A stretch of DNA of 64,000 nt from Apostichopus japonicus (lineage: Eukaryota; Echinodermata; Holothuroidea; Aspidochirotida; Stichopodidae). Where the stretch lies: NCBI RefSeq assembly GCF_037975245.1, contig NC_092562.1, positions 4,270,001 through 4,334,000 on the forward strand, written 5' to 3'. Made by a program: the position numbers and the translations under genes. Below the pieces are notes generated by a model, which was given only the letters and a program-made list of their open reading frames with translations, searched no databases and was not told the DNA's origin. Below, one piece after another: positions 10,840 through 26,060 of the stretch (positions are counted from its first letter, which is position 1; each line of letters starts with the position of its first letter).

Positions 10840-13800
10840 TTAGACAGTGGTGCCCTGACAACTGGAGCCCATCCCACTGGTACATCCAAAGCAATGATTG
10901 TCAGTCATTATCCTTTGGTTCTCCAGTTCTTCAGCTTTCTGGATGTCCCAAACAGTTGGCCAAGCATTGGTAACTACAGAGAAAAAGGCAAACGTGAAAA
11001 TAACCAATCAAGGCGCAATTTATAAATACCATTTGAAATGTCAATTGACAATTTATATGTGTTAGGTTAACATCTACAGGGATTGTGAATATAGTAATAT
11101 CAAAAGTACATACATGGTTTGAAATCAAGCTGATATGCTATGAAAAACTTGAAAAGGAGCAAACTTGAACATGTAAAAGGCTGAAGTTGACATTGTGGTT
11201 ATAAAATATAGTGTCTTTAATAGTAATAACACAAAATTCTAATTTTTTCATCCAAAATTGAACATATATGTATTTTGACTGTTAGAGGCCCAATCATGAG
11301 AACACTTATCAATTGTGGGCTGTGGGGATTAAAAATCTCACAGGTACATTAAGTTATATGTAACTTCTGTTCTCAGAGGAAAGTCCATGAATGGAAATAT
11401 GTCTGGTCTGGGTCCACTGTCCTCTCAGAAAAGTGTCAAGTTTAGTGTCAAGTGGTTTATAAAGTGTCAAGTGGTTATAAAGAATGCTTTAGGATCTGAG
11501 TTTGCTGTGTTTGGTCTTTTTTTTTTTTAACTTGGGTCTTTGATGAGGGCTTCATTTCTCTCCTGAGCCTTTGTGGTTCCATTGCTTTGCATCCATCGGA
11601 ACCTCTATGTGTGTGTGTGTATGTGATGCCCTAGATGGTAAACATGGTATCTCAAGAAAGAAATGTGTGATTGATGTCATACTTGGTACCTACCTTGACC
11701 AGGGTCAGTAGGTGGTCCTCAATAGGGCTGTCATGTATATTAATGAGTGGGGCTAGTTAGGTGACCAGGGTGATTATATGTATTGTTTTGGTTCCCATCT
11801 CTTGAATGTTAACAAGTGGGCAGGGCTTACTTTGAATTGTAAAATTCTCTTCAACAGTATGTCCAATTTAGTTTATACTTGGCATGATGATGTAACTACA
11901 TAGTATGTACATGGTTTTTGCAACAACAAGTAGGCTTAAATTTTTTGGGACCATCTGGTCCCCAAAAATATTCCAGGCACATATTTGAGTCGAATGGGCC
12001 AAAATTTTCTCTCCACCTGGTTTTTCCACCACTGGAATATCCCTTTCATAATTTTTAACTGTTTTTTGATAGAATACCTGAATTTCGTGGCTTCTTCATG
12101 GGTATGTCTAACTGTTGGTTGAAGTCACAGTCAAACAGAGATCCGTCCCAGCCAACACTGATGTAGTTTCTACACATCAACCCTTGTAAGGAAGCTGGGT
12201 TGAAATTCCGTACCAAAACTTCCATGTAAGACTGAAGTTCATTTCTAAAATAGCAGAAGAACAAGATTCTTTGCTGTCATAACACAGACATTTCATGAAC
12301 TGAGCAGATATCAGCAGCATGTCAAAGGTCAACTGAAACGGAATACCATGATACAGAGTGCATGCTGTAACACTAAGAGGTGAGTTCCATGTCCTTTCTA
12401 AATCTAACTTATGATTCATTCTGAGCATGTGTATTTAACGACCCTGCTCATTGAGTAGTGTTGAAATGTTTTGCAAAGCACTAAATATGTTTATCTTTAA
12501 AACATTCCAATTGATTCTCAACCTTGAGGAATATTTTAAAAAGATCAAACTAGCATAGAAATTTCCTATAACTTAACATAGGCCTATCCAAGTGTTTAGC
12601 AGAGAGGGTACAGTACTAACTAGGCCTAGACTATGCAACTTGAACACATATGACCAACTGATTTAACTGATATAACAAAGTAAACGGCATATTACACTAG
12701 CAAGGAAATACACAAACTCTGGGCCTAACTCATTCATGTCGTTCACACTGTTAGATATTACACAACTGTCCTCGAAATATTAGTAGTCTAGAGTAACTGC
12801 TGTAGGAGGGAGGAAAGTTTAGGAGAGGATTCTGGCTAAAATACCTGTTAAATTACCGCAGTGATGGGTGCCGTATGAGTAACTGCTACTTCAAACTAGG
12901 TACTCACTCTCCCCTTAACCCCCTCCCCAGGACATCGATCAGCGTCCTCCTTCATAACAAACAAATATGGTTATCCTAATCCAAACTAGGTGCTCATGCA
13001 TGAAAGATAATTTGCACTCAAATGATCAAATTTACTTCTTGCACAAGACAGGACAATTTCATTTTCCTCCTTTAAAGTTGGTTAGTCAGTGTTTCTTAAT
13101 TCATTCCTGCTCAAAGTTTTCAAAAGAAGCTTGCAAGTTTGCCCACGAAACATTACCTACGATACAAGAAATCAGCAAATCTCTTGATAGGCATATTGGT
13201 CAGTGTAAACAAGTTGTTGAACTCAATGTTAAAACATTTCCAGAGTTCATCTTTGTATTTGGCTTCGAGATCTGCTTGAGGAGGTGGAAGGAATGCACCT
13301 GTTAGACAAGAACAAGAAAGAAAACTTCAAAGTTTAAACAAACTGTTCAGTCCATCACATAGTATTGCCTTGAAAAATGCTTTCAAATTAACTGGTCACT
13401 CACTAATTTGGCTGCAACAATTATCCTTTGGTTCTCCAGTTCTTCAAATTATTTCCCCTTTTCAGACATCGTGTCCATGATAACATTTCTATTGTCTGGG
13501 AATACTTTGCAAGGTGACAATTCCAGGTATACATGTACTTTTGAGACAAAAATTGGGACAATTCTGACCTCAAATTTTAGCCAATTTCCATACCTCAAAA
13601 GTTTCTAAAACTGCGCATATTATTCATTGTTCCTTGAACAGTAGTTTGAGTAATTTGAGCTAAAATCTATGAAAAAAATTATTGTTTATTAAAACACCCT
13701 CCCAAAAACAGCCATACCCTCCTCAATCCCCTCTGTGACAAAATATAAAAGCTACTACCTGATACAGTATAGTACCTATTGGGTTGTACACTAGGTGTAA

Positions 13801-16800
13801 CATTAGGCCACTGTCTGGTTTTCCGTATCCAAGAGCATTCAGTATCTTCAAGGCTTCCATACTTCTCTGAAACACTTGGCTACCCCTTTGCATGTTCACA
13901 TTCTTGGCACTGTTATACGAAAAAGAGAAATGGTGAAATCAAATGAGTGAAGCACACTATAATTACCAAAATATCTTGCGATACCAAAGACATTCTGCTA
14001 CTTTAGCATATGACAGTTTAAATACAGAAAAGGAATGTCATTAATTTCCTTGCAGTGCCATAAATCATCAAATCTCAGATCTAAATTTGACACAAAAGTG
14101 GTGCCCAAAAAATGTGTCTCATTTATTTAAAGAATTTACAGTAGAAAATTAAGAACATTTTAATTAATGTTAGAAATGACATCAGTAAATACTCTATGCT
14201 TATAACTAAATGATTGAAGTCTTAAATTTCATTATCGGAAAGATGTCTTGGGAACATGGAGTGATTTTAGCCTACCTGTAACATGGCAATGATGCAATCA
14301 CTGTGACTTCATGTTCAGCCAGAAAGTCAGCAGTATCTTCCTGGCCTGGCTCCAGGAGACAGGTCAAGTTACACCTATCGATAATGGTACGACCCAGCTC
14401 TCGTCCTCGCTTTACCAGGTAGCGAAATTCTGAACAAAGTTCTGGAGCTCCCCCTGCAGCGAGATTAATGAAAGGATGCTTTTATTTACACACAAGAAAG
14501 CCAGCAAAATTAGTACTTTGTATTTTCATTAACATCTTTGGGAAGTTTGTAACTTAGCACAATTCCATTTGCCTTTCATGTCCAGGATTGTGTGGTAGAA
14601 TATTCGCTATTTCAAATGATGAGCACAGACTTGGTAAATACAGTTTTAACACCTTCTAGATATTCCAACGATTGAAAATTTCACTTCATACAACTAAATA
14701 CTGCTACAAGCGACCACAAATGTGGGAGAAACCCGCAAGGGCTTATGGATTACAACTTACGCGTCGGGTGGCTTTCAATTCAACATTTTAACTCAAATTT
14801 GGAATCTTTTCAATTAAGAAAGTCATTTCAGATGGGACAGTAGATTGCTCTTGGATGAAAAACCCACCTTACTGTGACCCGGCCGGCAATCGATCCCCTC
14901 ACCTCCCGATTGCTAAGCCTCAATTCTTCAAATGCCACTGCCTTTATCCACTCGGCCACAGCACCGGTATATCAAAACCATTTCAACAGCAAGCTTTATG
15001 AAGCTGATGTTTTAAACAAAGATTCTGTTCAAAACCACTGGGACATGGTCATGGGTGATGTGGCAGGATTGGGAGGGGGGTTGGGGGAGGGGTGAGAATG
15101 TGTACCAGTTATATCCACTGTGTGAATGGTTGGACTTCTTTCTAAGATGTCCATGCATTTCTCAGCAGTCTCTCTATTCATCATTTCTTTCCTCTTGGGT
15201 GATGATTCAACATGGCAATGAACACAAGCCTGGTTACAGTAAAGACCGATGTTTAACTGTAGAACCTCAATCGGAGTCTTTCTCAGAAAGTGAGTTAATT
15301 TGGCTGTAAATAAACCAGAAAAAAATATGTAGTCTATTAAGATGAGATAAAATCTAAATGTCTTAATTGAGTCATTTACCCCATCACAATGTTTTGAGTA
15401 GTGAGTCACATGATCCTTAGCATATTTTGTTCATACACTTCAGAGTCAAGCTTGGATCTTTGTAACAGTGGCGGAGCTAGGGGTATTGGTCGGGGGGGCG
15501 AGAATGGTCTGTAGGGGCGCTTTCGACACTGTCTAAGCAGAGCGCCACCACAGGTTGGCGCGGAGCGTACAGAAATTTTTTGAGTAAAGATACTCCCTAG
15601 ATCAACGGAAATGGCCCTTTCCAGGCTAATTTGCAGATAAACGAAGAATAAATAGGTGTCATCGCCATTTTGACAGAAAATTACACCAACAAAATGTGAC
15701 AAATGTCAATAGGTATTTGAGAGCGCAATAAAAAAGTCAATAATCGCGAATAAGTAAAAAGTGGTAAAAAGCTGAAAAGGGCACTAGCAGTCCATTTGAG
15801 TCCGTCAGGGGGGGGGGGCATCTGCCCCCCCTGACTGTATGGACGCTCCGCCACTGCTTTGTAATATGCCATAGTTTTAAGGAACTTGCTAAACTTAGTC
15901 TCCATAATTTGCAATACTCTGTGAGCAAACATTCTTTCACAAAATTGAATGCAACTGGTGGAGTTTGTAGATACCCTCTTTGGGGTCACAATAACCTTTA
16001 GTAAATGAATGGTCGGCCCAGCTCTCGGCCCTTCAGATTACAAAGCTAAATGATGAAACAGTGAGCCATACAACATCACTGTACAGAATGACACATGTAA
16101 GCAAGTGCACAATGACTGAAAGTTGTACCTGCTGTATGTGCTTAGAAGATGTGCTTACGAAATGTTCAGTTATTGCACAACTACACAATGTAGACCAATC
16201 TCTGTGTACATGCCTGGTGGCATGTACATATTTATGTACAGCCTTAAACATTTAGCACTAACCGACAGTGTGCCATTAAAGTAGAAAACAAACATGTTGC
16301 TTGCAGAATATTACTAGGGGGCTACTAGCCAACTAATTCCTATGACACATCTATAAGACCTACCTGGTTTATAGGTGTGTGGCTGAGTACCTACTATTGT
16401 GAGCACTGCCTTCATGTATTTTTCTGTGTTTGATTCATGAAGACAACGTTTAACTAACCTACTTTACCCCCCCCAGCCCAAATCAAAACCACCACTACCC
16501 TCCCCACTTCGCCCCAATTTCTAATTCTTTGGCTAACAGGTTATCCCCAAAGTGACCTTACCACCATCATCTGTGGGAGTTTTCATCAGAAATGACCTAA
16601 AGTCAGGGACCTGAAGGTTGTGCAATGCCCGCTGTCTCTTTCTCCGTTCATCCTTGGTTAGTTGTTTCTGACCTAACTTCTTCAGCTGAGCTGCTGTAAC
16701 TTGAAAGTCTTTATTGACTTCCATGTCCCTTAGCGTTTCAGGTATGAGAGATGTCTGCAGAAAGAAAGAAAGAAAGTTAAGAAAAATATGTAAAGCTTGA

Positions 16801-17448
16801 CCATATATTGTATTGGGAGTTTCACTTACTAGGCATAAGAGGCAGGAAGCTATGACGACTCAACTTTCCCGAAAAAATATGTATACAAGTACTGATTCGG
16901 AAGCTGTCACATCATCTGTCCCAGAATGAACCTGGGAGGAGGGAGGAGGGGGAGGGTTGGATGGGTATTGGTCTACCAGTTGGCTAAGGCATTTCCTTTT
17001 AATTGTTAACAGAGTTAGTTTTGTCTGAGGTGCCAAATGTGCTGTTTATGTCAGGGCACAGTACCACCGGTTGGATCATTGCACTGTCAGCAGATTACAC
17101 CTCAGTCCAAACCTGGATGAGGGCTTTTAGGATGACGCAAAAGTCATCGGCCACACCATGATACTTAGAATGCTATTCATCTCTACCATGTACAACTCAT
17201 ATGACCATAGTTTTGCAATTGCAATTTAATTATAGTTATAGCCTTACCAAGTTTCTTTTAACATTCTGTTTTATCTCTGCCCCTCTCTGTATTTTCTCTG
17301 GCCTCTTCAGTTTGTGGGTGTGTACATCTACGCTTGTATTGTAGTCCGGCAAGGAAGTTTTCCCAGTGTCAGGTTGGTAAAGCACTGTGGTTGTACATAG
17401 CGGTTTAACCGATAGCTGAAATCTTTGACAGTATCGTAAGAAAGCCAT
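10840..17448 (-). CDS. arsS: ArsS-type radical SAM / Cys-rich domain protein (arsenosugar biosynthesis)
   Basis: Eight exons, 17448-17248, 16754-16562, 15303-15106, 14453-14276, 13909-13776, 13298-13157, 12244-12078 and 10973-10840, have consensus junctions and join in frame to 448 residues. Residues 142-161 carry TPIEVLQLNIGLYCNQACVH, with the radical SAM CX3CX2C cluster ligands Cys154, Cys158 and Cys161. Then follow DITGGAPEL, IDRCNLTCLLEPGQ, IASLPCYSAKNVNMQRG, VYNPIGAFLPPPQ and FNNLFTLTNMPIKRF. The C-terminal Cys-rich module has GLMCRNYISVGWDGSLFDCDF (373, 388) and HCFGCTSGMGSSCQG (432-445). This series is diagnostic of the ArsS family, which in bacteria transfers a SAM-derived adenosyl group to methylated arsenic, the step that leads to arsenosugars. 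About 130 N-terminal residues precede the radical SAM core. The first 20 are rich in Arg, Ser and Thr with no acids, suggesting a mitochondrial presequence. All cluster and Cys-rich cysteines are intact. The substrate in this animal is inferred from family membership only. Confidence 0.93.
14880..14975 (-). repeat. tRNA-derived (SINE-like) head in arsS intron 3
   Basis: Read on the minus strand, TGGCCGAGTGGATAAAGGC is a tRNA D-arm/A-box-like sequence. It is followed about 55 nt later by GGGATCGATTGCC, a degenerate B box. The Leu/Ser-like layout with a long variable region suggests an old tRNA-derived SINE rather than a working tRNA. The body may continue towards 14700. Confidence 0.45.
15466..15856. 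mobile_element. hAT-type MITE in arsS intron 2
   Basis: This 391-bp element has inverted ends CAGTGGCGGAGC and GCTCCGCCACTG. It is flanked by a perfect 8-bp target duplication CTTTGTAA at 15458-15465 and 15857-15864. Runs of G and C lie inside. No transposase frame is present, so it is non-autonomous. It sits in the intron between arsS exons 2 and 3 and leaves both splice sites untouched. Confidence 0.85.
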
Positions 17449-19293
17449 TTTTGTTCAGCCGTCGCAAGTCCATGAATCTACAACAAAAGCCAATAAATGC
17501 ATGATGGATACATTCAGCTTTAAATTTACTTCTCCATATTAAAACATTTGCAGAATGTGTTGCAGCTCCTTTTGTTGACTGAAGCTGCCTATTAATTTAC
17601 CAAATCTGTACTGAGTAGTAATCAAAAGTGGAGATTGCATTTGATGAACCACATTTTATTTACCGCAGCCTGCTACTTCTAGATATTTATCCACTTGATG
17701 AAAAGTAACTATAGCTACTATAGCTACTAACTATAGCTACTAACTATAGCTAGAGGTCTATATAAGCCTCATTTACTGATACCAATTGGAACTAAATATT
17801 TTAATGTCAACACACATTAAAATGGAAAAAGCAAATCCAAAAAGGTTTAAAAGATGTGACATTTTTTTCATCATAGGAAATATAACTTTGCAAGCCAGTA
17901 GTCATGCTAATGAATCACATTGTTTAATTAATGTTGTGGTTTTTATAAAGAGTAAAATAAATATTATGAACACCTGATGGATATCAAGGTAAAGTTAATT
18001 AATTGCATTATAAATGAGCTAGGCCCACGTAAAGACCGATTTGACTGCTACTATTAGTTTTAATTGGTACTTCGCCTGGCCTAGTCTATACCTATGTTAT
18101 ATTTTCAACGTATCCTAGAAAATAATCTTCAACCAATACTAGCCTAGGCCTACATCGATATCGCCCTATGGACATAAATTTACTACACAGTAACTGTGTA
18201 GTTAAGCCTATACTGTATAGTATAACCTAGATTTCACAATCACACACTGGTGAACAGCACTCCATGCAAATCTTACGTGTCATTTAGTCAAATTTTTAAG
18301 TGAGAAAATACGATATTTTAACACGTCCAGTAGTTTACGAAAGCCAATTAAACTAGTGCCATACGAAAAATATGTTTAATTCGTTCTTGCGAAATAATAA
18401 TTCGGTCTTACGATAAAATAATTCGTTGTACGAATTAATAATTCGTTCTTACGAACTAATAATTCGTGAAATACGCTGGAATCAAATTTGAAGGGAGAAT
18501 ACCTCGCGCATCGTGGTAATATGATTTTAAGGTAACTGTTAAAGTACTGGAAAAGACGATTTAGGTCGTCCTTGATAGCTCAGGTATTGGTTTGTGCGGT
18601 ATTTCAAATCACGTAGGTTGTTCTAATTCTCATTACTTCCCTTCTATTCGTCCCATGATGTAGCAATTCTCCGTATCGCTCGCGGTGAGCGTAGTGCAAG
18701 AAACCACGGAAATTTATACATAGACGTCATATCGCATCTGCTGACAACTATACGCTTTGCAGCTATCTGAATGTCACACGCGCCATCTTGATACACCCAA
18801 AACATTGACTCGCGCAAAAGGTGCCTGTGTTAATGTAACGGGGTTTCGACGAAATCCTGATCTTATCGTCAAAACATCTTGCGTTTTCACACAAAGAAAA
18901 ACTTGATTCACCAAATTAGCTCCAATTGTTTGGGGGAAAATATACTAGTTGAACTTAATTACAACTCACGGGTATTTACACGCTGTTTGACAGTTTTTCG
19001 TATATTTTGACCAAAAATCTAGCATGTTACCAAATGTTCAAACTTCCGTTAGGCCCTTATTTAGATACATAGGGCACAAAACCCAGCCGTCCTGTATCGT
19101 TCACCATGATGATATTTACTGTTTGAACAAAATGTAGGGGGAGACAGAAATAGTTGAGACAATTGGGAGCATTTTCTCCAAGTTGGAGGGCACCAACCAT
19201 TTATGGAGGGGCATCAATAATTAAAGGAGGGCCACAATACTCATGTGCTGTCACTTGTGAAGGTTTTGTTCACATGATGGTGGGACACATTAA
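17449..19293. other. Region upstream of the arsS-like gene
   Basis: No exon is supported. It presumably contains the arsS promoter and 5' UTR. A short tandem repeat of CTATAGCTACTAA lies at 17709-17755. A palindrome-rich run of AATAATTCGTTCTTACGAA-like units lies at 18370-18475. Confidence 0.4.
18370..18475. repeat. Imperfect tandem repeat of AATTCG/ACGAA palindromic units
   Basis: About four units of 23-27 bp follow the pattern AATAATTCGTTCTTACGAA, each with self-complementary TTCGT and ACGAA halves. It lies about 0.9 kb upstream of the arsS start codon. Confidence 0.6.
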
Positions 19294-19663
19294 AGGGTGT
19301 GAAGAGTCGCGCAAAAAGAAACGTCTAATGCCGGTAATCTGACATAGTTTCGAATGAGGTGTAACAGAAGTGTTAGACACCACCATAATTGATCCCAGAA
19401 AATACACACACGGCTTGCTACCGTTAGTACCGTCGGTAATTAGACACTCGTGTACAGTCAGTACATACAGCTGCGGTCAATACCCACAGCAAAGTGTATA
19501 AACGATACAGCGATGGACATCTCAGGTCCAGCTAAAGATAACAAGGTATCGCGTTTTATTACTGTCTGCATTCTGTAGCGACACGAACAAAACGTCAATT
19601 GCAAGCAACAGAAAGTTAACTTTTCAGATGGCCGCGAGCGGTTTGGGCGAGTCTTCAATGCCT
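19294..19663. mobile_element. TTAA-flanked MITE, copy 1
   Basis: The element starts AGGGTGTGAAGAGTCGCGC after TTAA (19290-19293) and ends GGCGAGTCTTCAATGCCT. It is homologous along its length to 37882-38236 and 49235-49594. The left TTAA is kept, but the right flank is CTAGGG, so that side is degraded. TTAA targets and AGG.../...CCT ends suggest a piggyBac-type non-autonomous element. Confidence 0.7.
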
Positions 19664-20239
19664 AGGGTGGGGTGGAAGAGCACTAAAGTCTGAATTTAGG
19701 CTTCATTTCAAATCAGTTAGGCCCAAATAGGCCCGTACTGGACAAACAGCAAGAGCACTAAGACTGTCATCTCAGTCTCAACAAAGCGTGCTATTACCAA
19801 TAATTGTGTTGGATTCTACTTTCATAGCCTAGACCTAATAACTACTCTAACTTTACTGCAGCCATAACTTTACAGTTGCACAGTAGTACTAATATTACTA
19901 CTAGTAGTTAACTTGTAGCTAGGTCTTGGCTAGGCAAGCCGTATATGATATGGCCCGTTGTGTCATTACCAGTGAAATACCAAAGGACAGACGCAGTCTA
20001 GCGGTAATCTAATACTGATCGATATAAACTTCGGTTACATCCTACGACTTGAATCTTTGTGCAGTGAAAAGCTGCGTACAGGAGAAAGTTGCTGTCATTA
20101 GTATTTATTGTTAATTCTAATAAGTCTACTAATTGTCTACTTATCCTCTTACATCAATATCTTTTATGTTCACCCTGTTCATTAACATTATATATGTATT
20201 CTGTGCTTGTATTTTGTCCCTTGTATAGTTTATGGTTAC

Positions 20240-20360
20240 TTGTCATTCGGCCTTTCAAGAAGATCCTGCCAGGATCGAAACGTTAGGCCCACTTACTTTT
20301 ATACACATTCTCTTACACAGCCTCTTTAGTGGATAAGCAGTTTGCTAACAGTTTTTGTTT
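20240..20360 (+). repeat. Possible Penelope-like retroelement 3' remnant
   Basis: A 7-bp hairpin GATCCTG/CAGGATC (20262-20276) followed directly by GAAACG resembles stem II plus the GAAA core of the hammerhead motifs found in Penelope-like elements. The upstream core is CAAGAAG rather than CUGANGA, so a ribozyme would be inactive. The downstream TGGATAAGCAGTTTGCTAAC recurs inverted at about 48608-48628, so the segment is dispersed. The family assignment is a weak inference. Confidence 0.3.
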
Positions 20361-21528
20361 TAATTATATTCTAATATGTAATAGTTCCCAACGCAAAAAA
20401 GAATCATCCTGGTCCCTCTTAATTCGGTTAAATATATTTTTAAGTCCCCTGTTTTGGCCCCCAGGCCACTCGTAAAGTATGTGTTTCTGCGTTCCTGGTC
20501 TTTGAGTGTCTTAAGTACCATTAATGATTACTGATTAATGAAGATAAAAGAAATTACTCAAAACAGACATAATAAGGAGAATCATTCAGATATTTTTTGT
20601 GCTAATTAAGGGAAGAGCATCAGTTATAAACAGTGAAGCTCAAAACATGCACTTATAGGTATGTTCCTGTAAGGGATGGGGGTTGGGGAGAGGGGTTGGG
20701 AGGGCAGCTGTGTGGAGGGAACATATTCTCCCTCGGAACTGAAATATATGTTTATGGCAAATATAAAACATCCCAATATAACCAGGCTAATCATTTACCC
20801 CTTAATTTAAAATACCAAACATGGATGAATTTCCTACGGCAGTATTTACACCTTCCTCGTATAGGTATGGCATGGCCTAACTTTGCGACTGCAGTCATTA
20901 AACTGAGGAACTTATAAAATGAATACTGTAACTTTAAGAATCATCCCCACCCTAAAACATAAAGAGTTAATTAAATGATAAATAACATCTATAGATAATA
21001 ACACAGGGAGGGGTGAGGGGAAGGAAAAGTGTAGGAGTTGTCGTAGAAACGAAACATCGCAAGAGTGCACGGACAGAGCCCGTACCTTAAATGCAAACTG
21101 TAGATGAAAATATCCCTCTTAATAAAGTTATTTCCTCCTCCCATTGAGATAATAAGTATGTGGTAACACACTACAAATGAACCATCATTCCTTCATATAT
21201 TTCTGATAACAGCCTTTCTTCATATTTTAACTTCTACTACACTCACAGAAGATCAATACTCAGTTGCAAAGCAACACTTCTGAAAGAGCGCCCTCCAAAT
21301 AAATTACAGTGCCTAACATGCAGATACCAGAAAACATTAAAGTAGGTTGTAAAAACATCAGGGGCACATTCCTGCCCCCAAGCTAACTATATGATATCAT
21401 CATGTTCAAATGCATTGTAAATACATACCACATGATCCCATCGATAATCAGTCCTTTGGAAACTACAGCTTACAGTATCTGGTTACTCAAAGCTTCTGTA
21501 ACCTGTATGCACAGTATACCTTGATCAT

Positions 21529-21567
21529 ATCATGGAGGTAAAAACAGTCTGTTTTTACCTCCATGAT
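21529..21567. repeat. Perfect inverted repeat (19-bp arms, 1-nt loop)
   Basis: Arms ATCATGGAGGTAAAAACAG (21529-21547) and CTGTTTTTACCTCCATGAT (21549-21567) are exactly complementary around a single T. It lies about 330 bp beyond the methyltransferase stop codon on its 3' side, possibly inside the 3' UTR. Confidence 0.9.
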
Positions 21568-21897
21568 CATATATAGCAAAAGGCATTTCAGGTTCCTGTT
21601 GACCAACGGATTACTATTAACAATGTGTTTATATAGTGAACAAGTCAGGTTTAGTCAATGATATGATCACTATGAACACATATTAAATAAACAGTAATGC
21701 CATCATCACCTCTCCTCATGTTATGCCTCTGAAGTATTTAATAAAACTGTTTGAACAGAATATTGCTATCACTTCTCAAGAGCATCGGGCATCAGTTGTC
21801 CGTTTCACACAGTAAATGTATACACCTTATACCATAGGATTATATGTTTATATTGAAGATGTATGATATGAAGCTCCATGAAGCATGCCATGGTTTT

Positions 21898-24946
<3,049 letters not shown>

Positions 24947-25545
24947 CACTGTAAATTATGTTTTATAAACAAGTCTTTGGCGAGCAGAATCGGCGGCGGT
25001 AACGATTAAGATAGATCCTTATGTAAAGTGTAGTGTACATGCATGTTAAACCTATGACGCGGAGTTGACACTTTCTCACATACCCTTACATTTACATAAA
25101 GAACCTGACATGACGGCGATACGTGGTATGTTCACATGTTATCATAAATCGTATCGAAAACACAATCAAGTGTTAAATGGAAATATGACATCCTGCATGT
25201 GACATGGCTTGATTGTAGGCCTACTGGTGGGGAGTTAGCAACGATGATACGTCACTCAATATGAAAATATGCCAAATTTGAGTTATATTGTTGAATTGGA
25301 AGCCACTGCTGAATAAAATTATTATTATATTAATATTCTTTGGCAAGAAAAAGGGCGAAATCAGGAATTACATGTGTAGAGGAACAAAATAAACAAATCT
25401 TCATCTCGTGTCTAAGACATTTGGTGCAGAATTAAGAGATAAACTGCATGACATTTGCACATTTTACATATCTACCTCGACCAAATGGCATCAAACATGA
25501 TGCTAACTAACTCGAAATCATTTGTGATTCCCAAAGCCGGATCTC

Positions 25546-25578
<33 letters not shown>

Positions 25579-25638
25579 CTATATATATAGGCTATATATA
25601 TAGGCTATATATATAGGCTATATATATATATATATAAA

Positions 25639-25714
<76 letters not shown>
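25546..25714. repeat. (TA)n microsatellite with TATAGGC interruptions
   Basis: Long alternating TA broken by four evenly spaced GGC-containing units (25576-25620). Confidence 0.95.
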
Positions 25715-25718
<4 letters not shown>

Positions 25719-25784
25719 TGCATGTTAATTGTTCTCTAGGGTGAGGCAAAATATGTCAATACAGAACTAGCATTGTTCGATACA

Positions 25785-26060
25785 GGTGGCAAAAGCCTGC
25801 AGTGGAAACACGACCCTTCTTACTGGTTCCGAACCTCGGCTCAGAATCAACATATATGGCCTAGTTGGTTAGGGTGGCCGCATATAAAGCGGGAGTCCCG
25901 GTTTCGATTCCCGTTGAAGGCTGGAATCTTTTCCACTGTTCTGGATTTTCCAACTCATTACAGTTCGAGACAATTAGTTGTGATATCTTGTACGGTGTTG
26001 AGAATACCCCTCCCCCTTGTTTCCTTTCCGTTATATACTATAAAGAGAGAACCAGTCAAG
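25785..26060 (+). repeat. tRNA-derived SINE-like repeat
   Basis: TGGCCTAGTTGGTTAGGGTG resembles a tRNA A box. GGTTTCGATTCCCG about 35 nt later resembles a B box, and both lie in an element of roughly 270 bp. The anticodon arm is not convincingly tRNA-like. Boundaries are approximate. Confidence 0.5.

Larger units (their letters stand above)
19664..21897. other. Spacer between the MITE and the methyltransferase 3' end
   Basis: No supported gene. It contains a retroelement-like 3' remnant near 20240-20360 and a perfect 39-nt hairpin at 21529-21567. The remainder is AT-rich unique-looking sequence with G-runs near 20670-20700 and 21005-21020. Confidence 0.4.

Noticed and set aside
12967-13305. 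112-codon plus-strand frame
   Set aside because: It is the antisense shadow of arsS exon 6, whose minus-strand frame joins its neighbours exactly.
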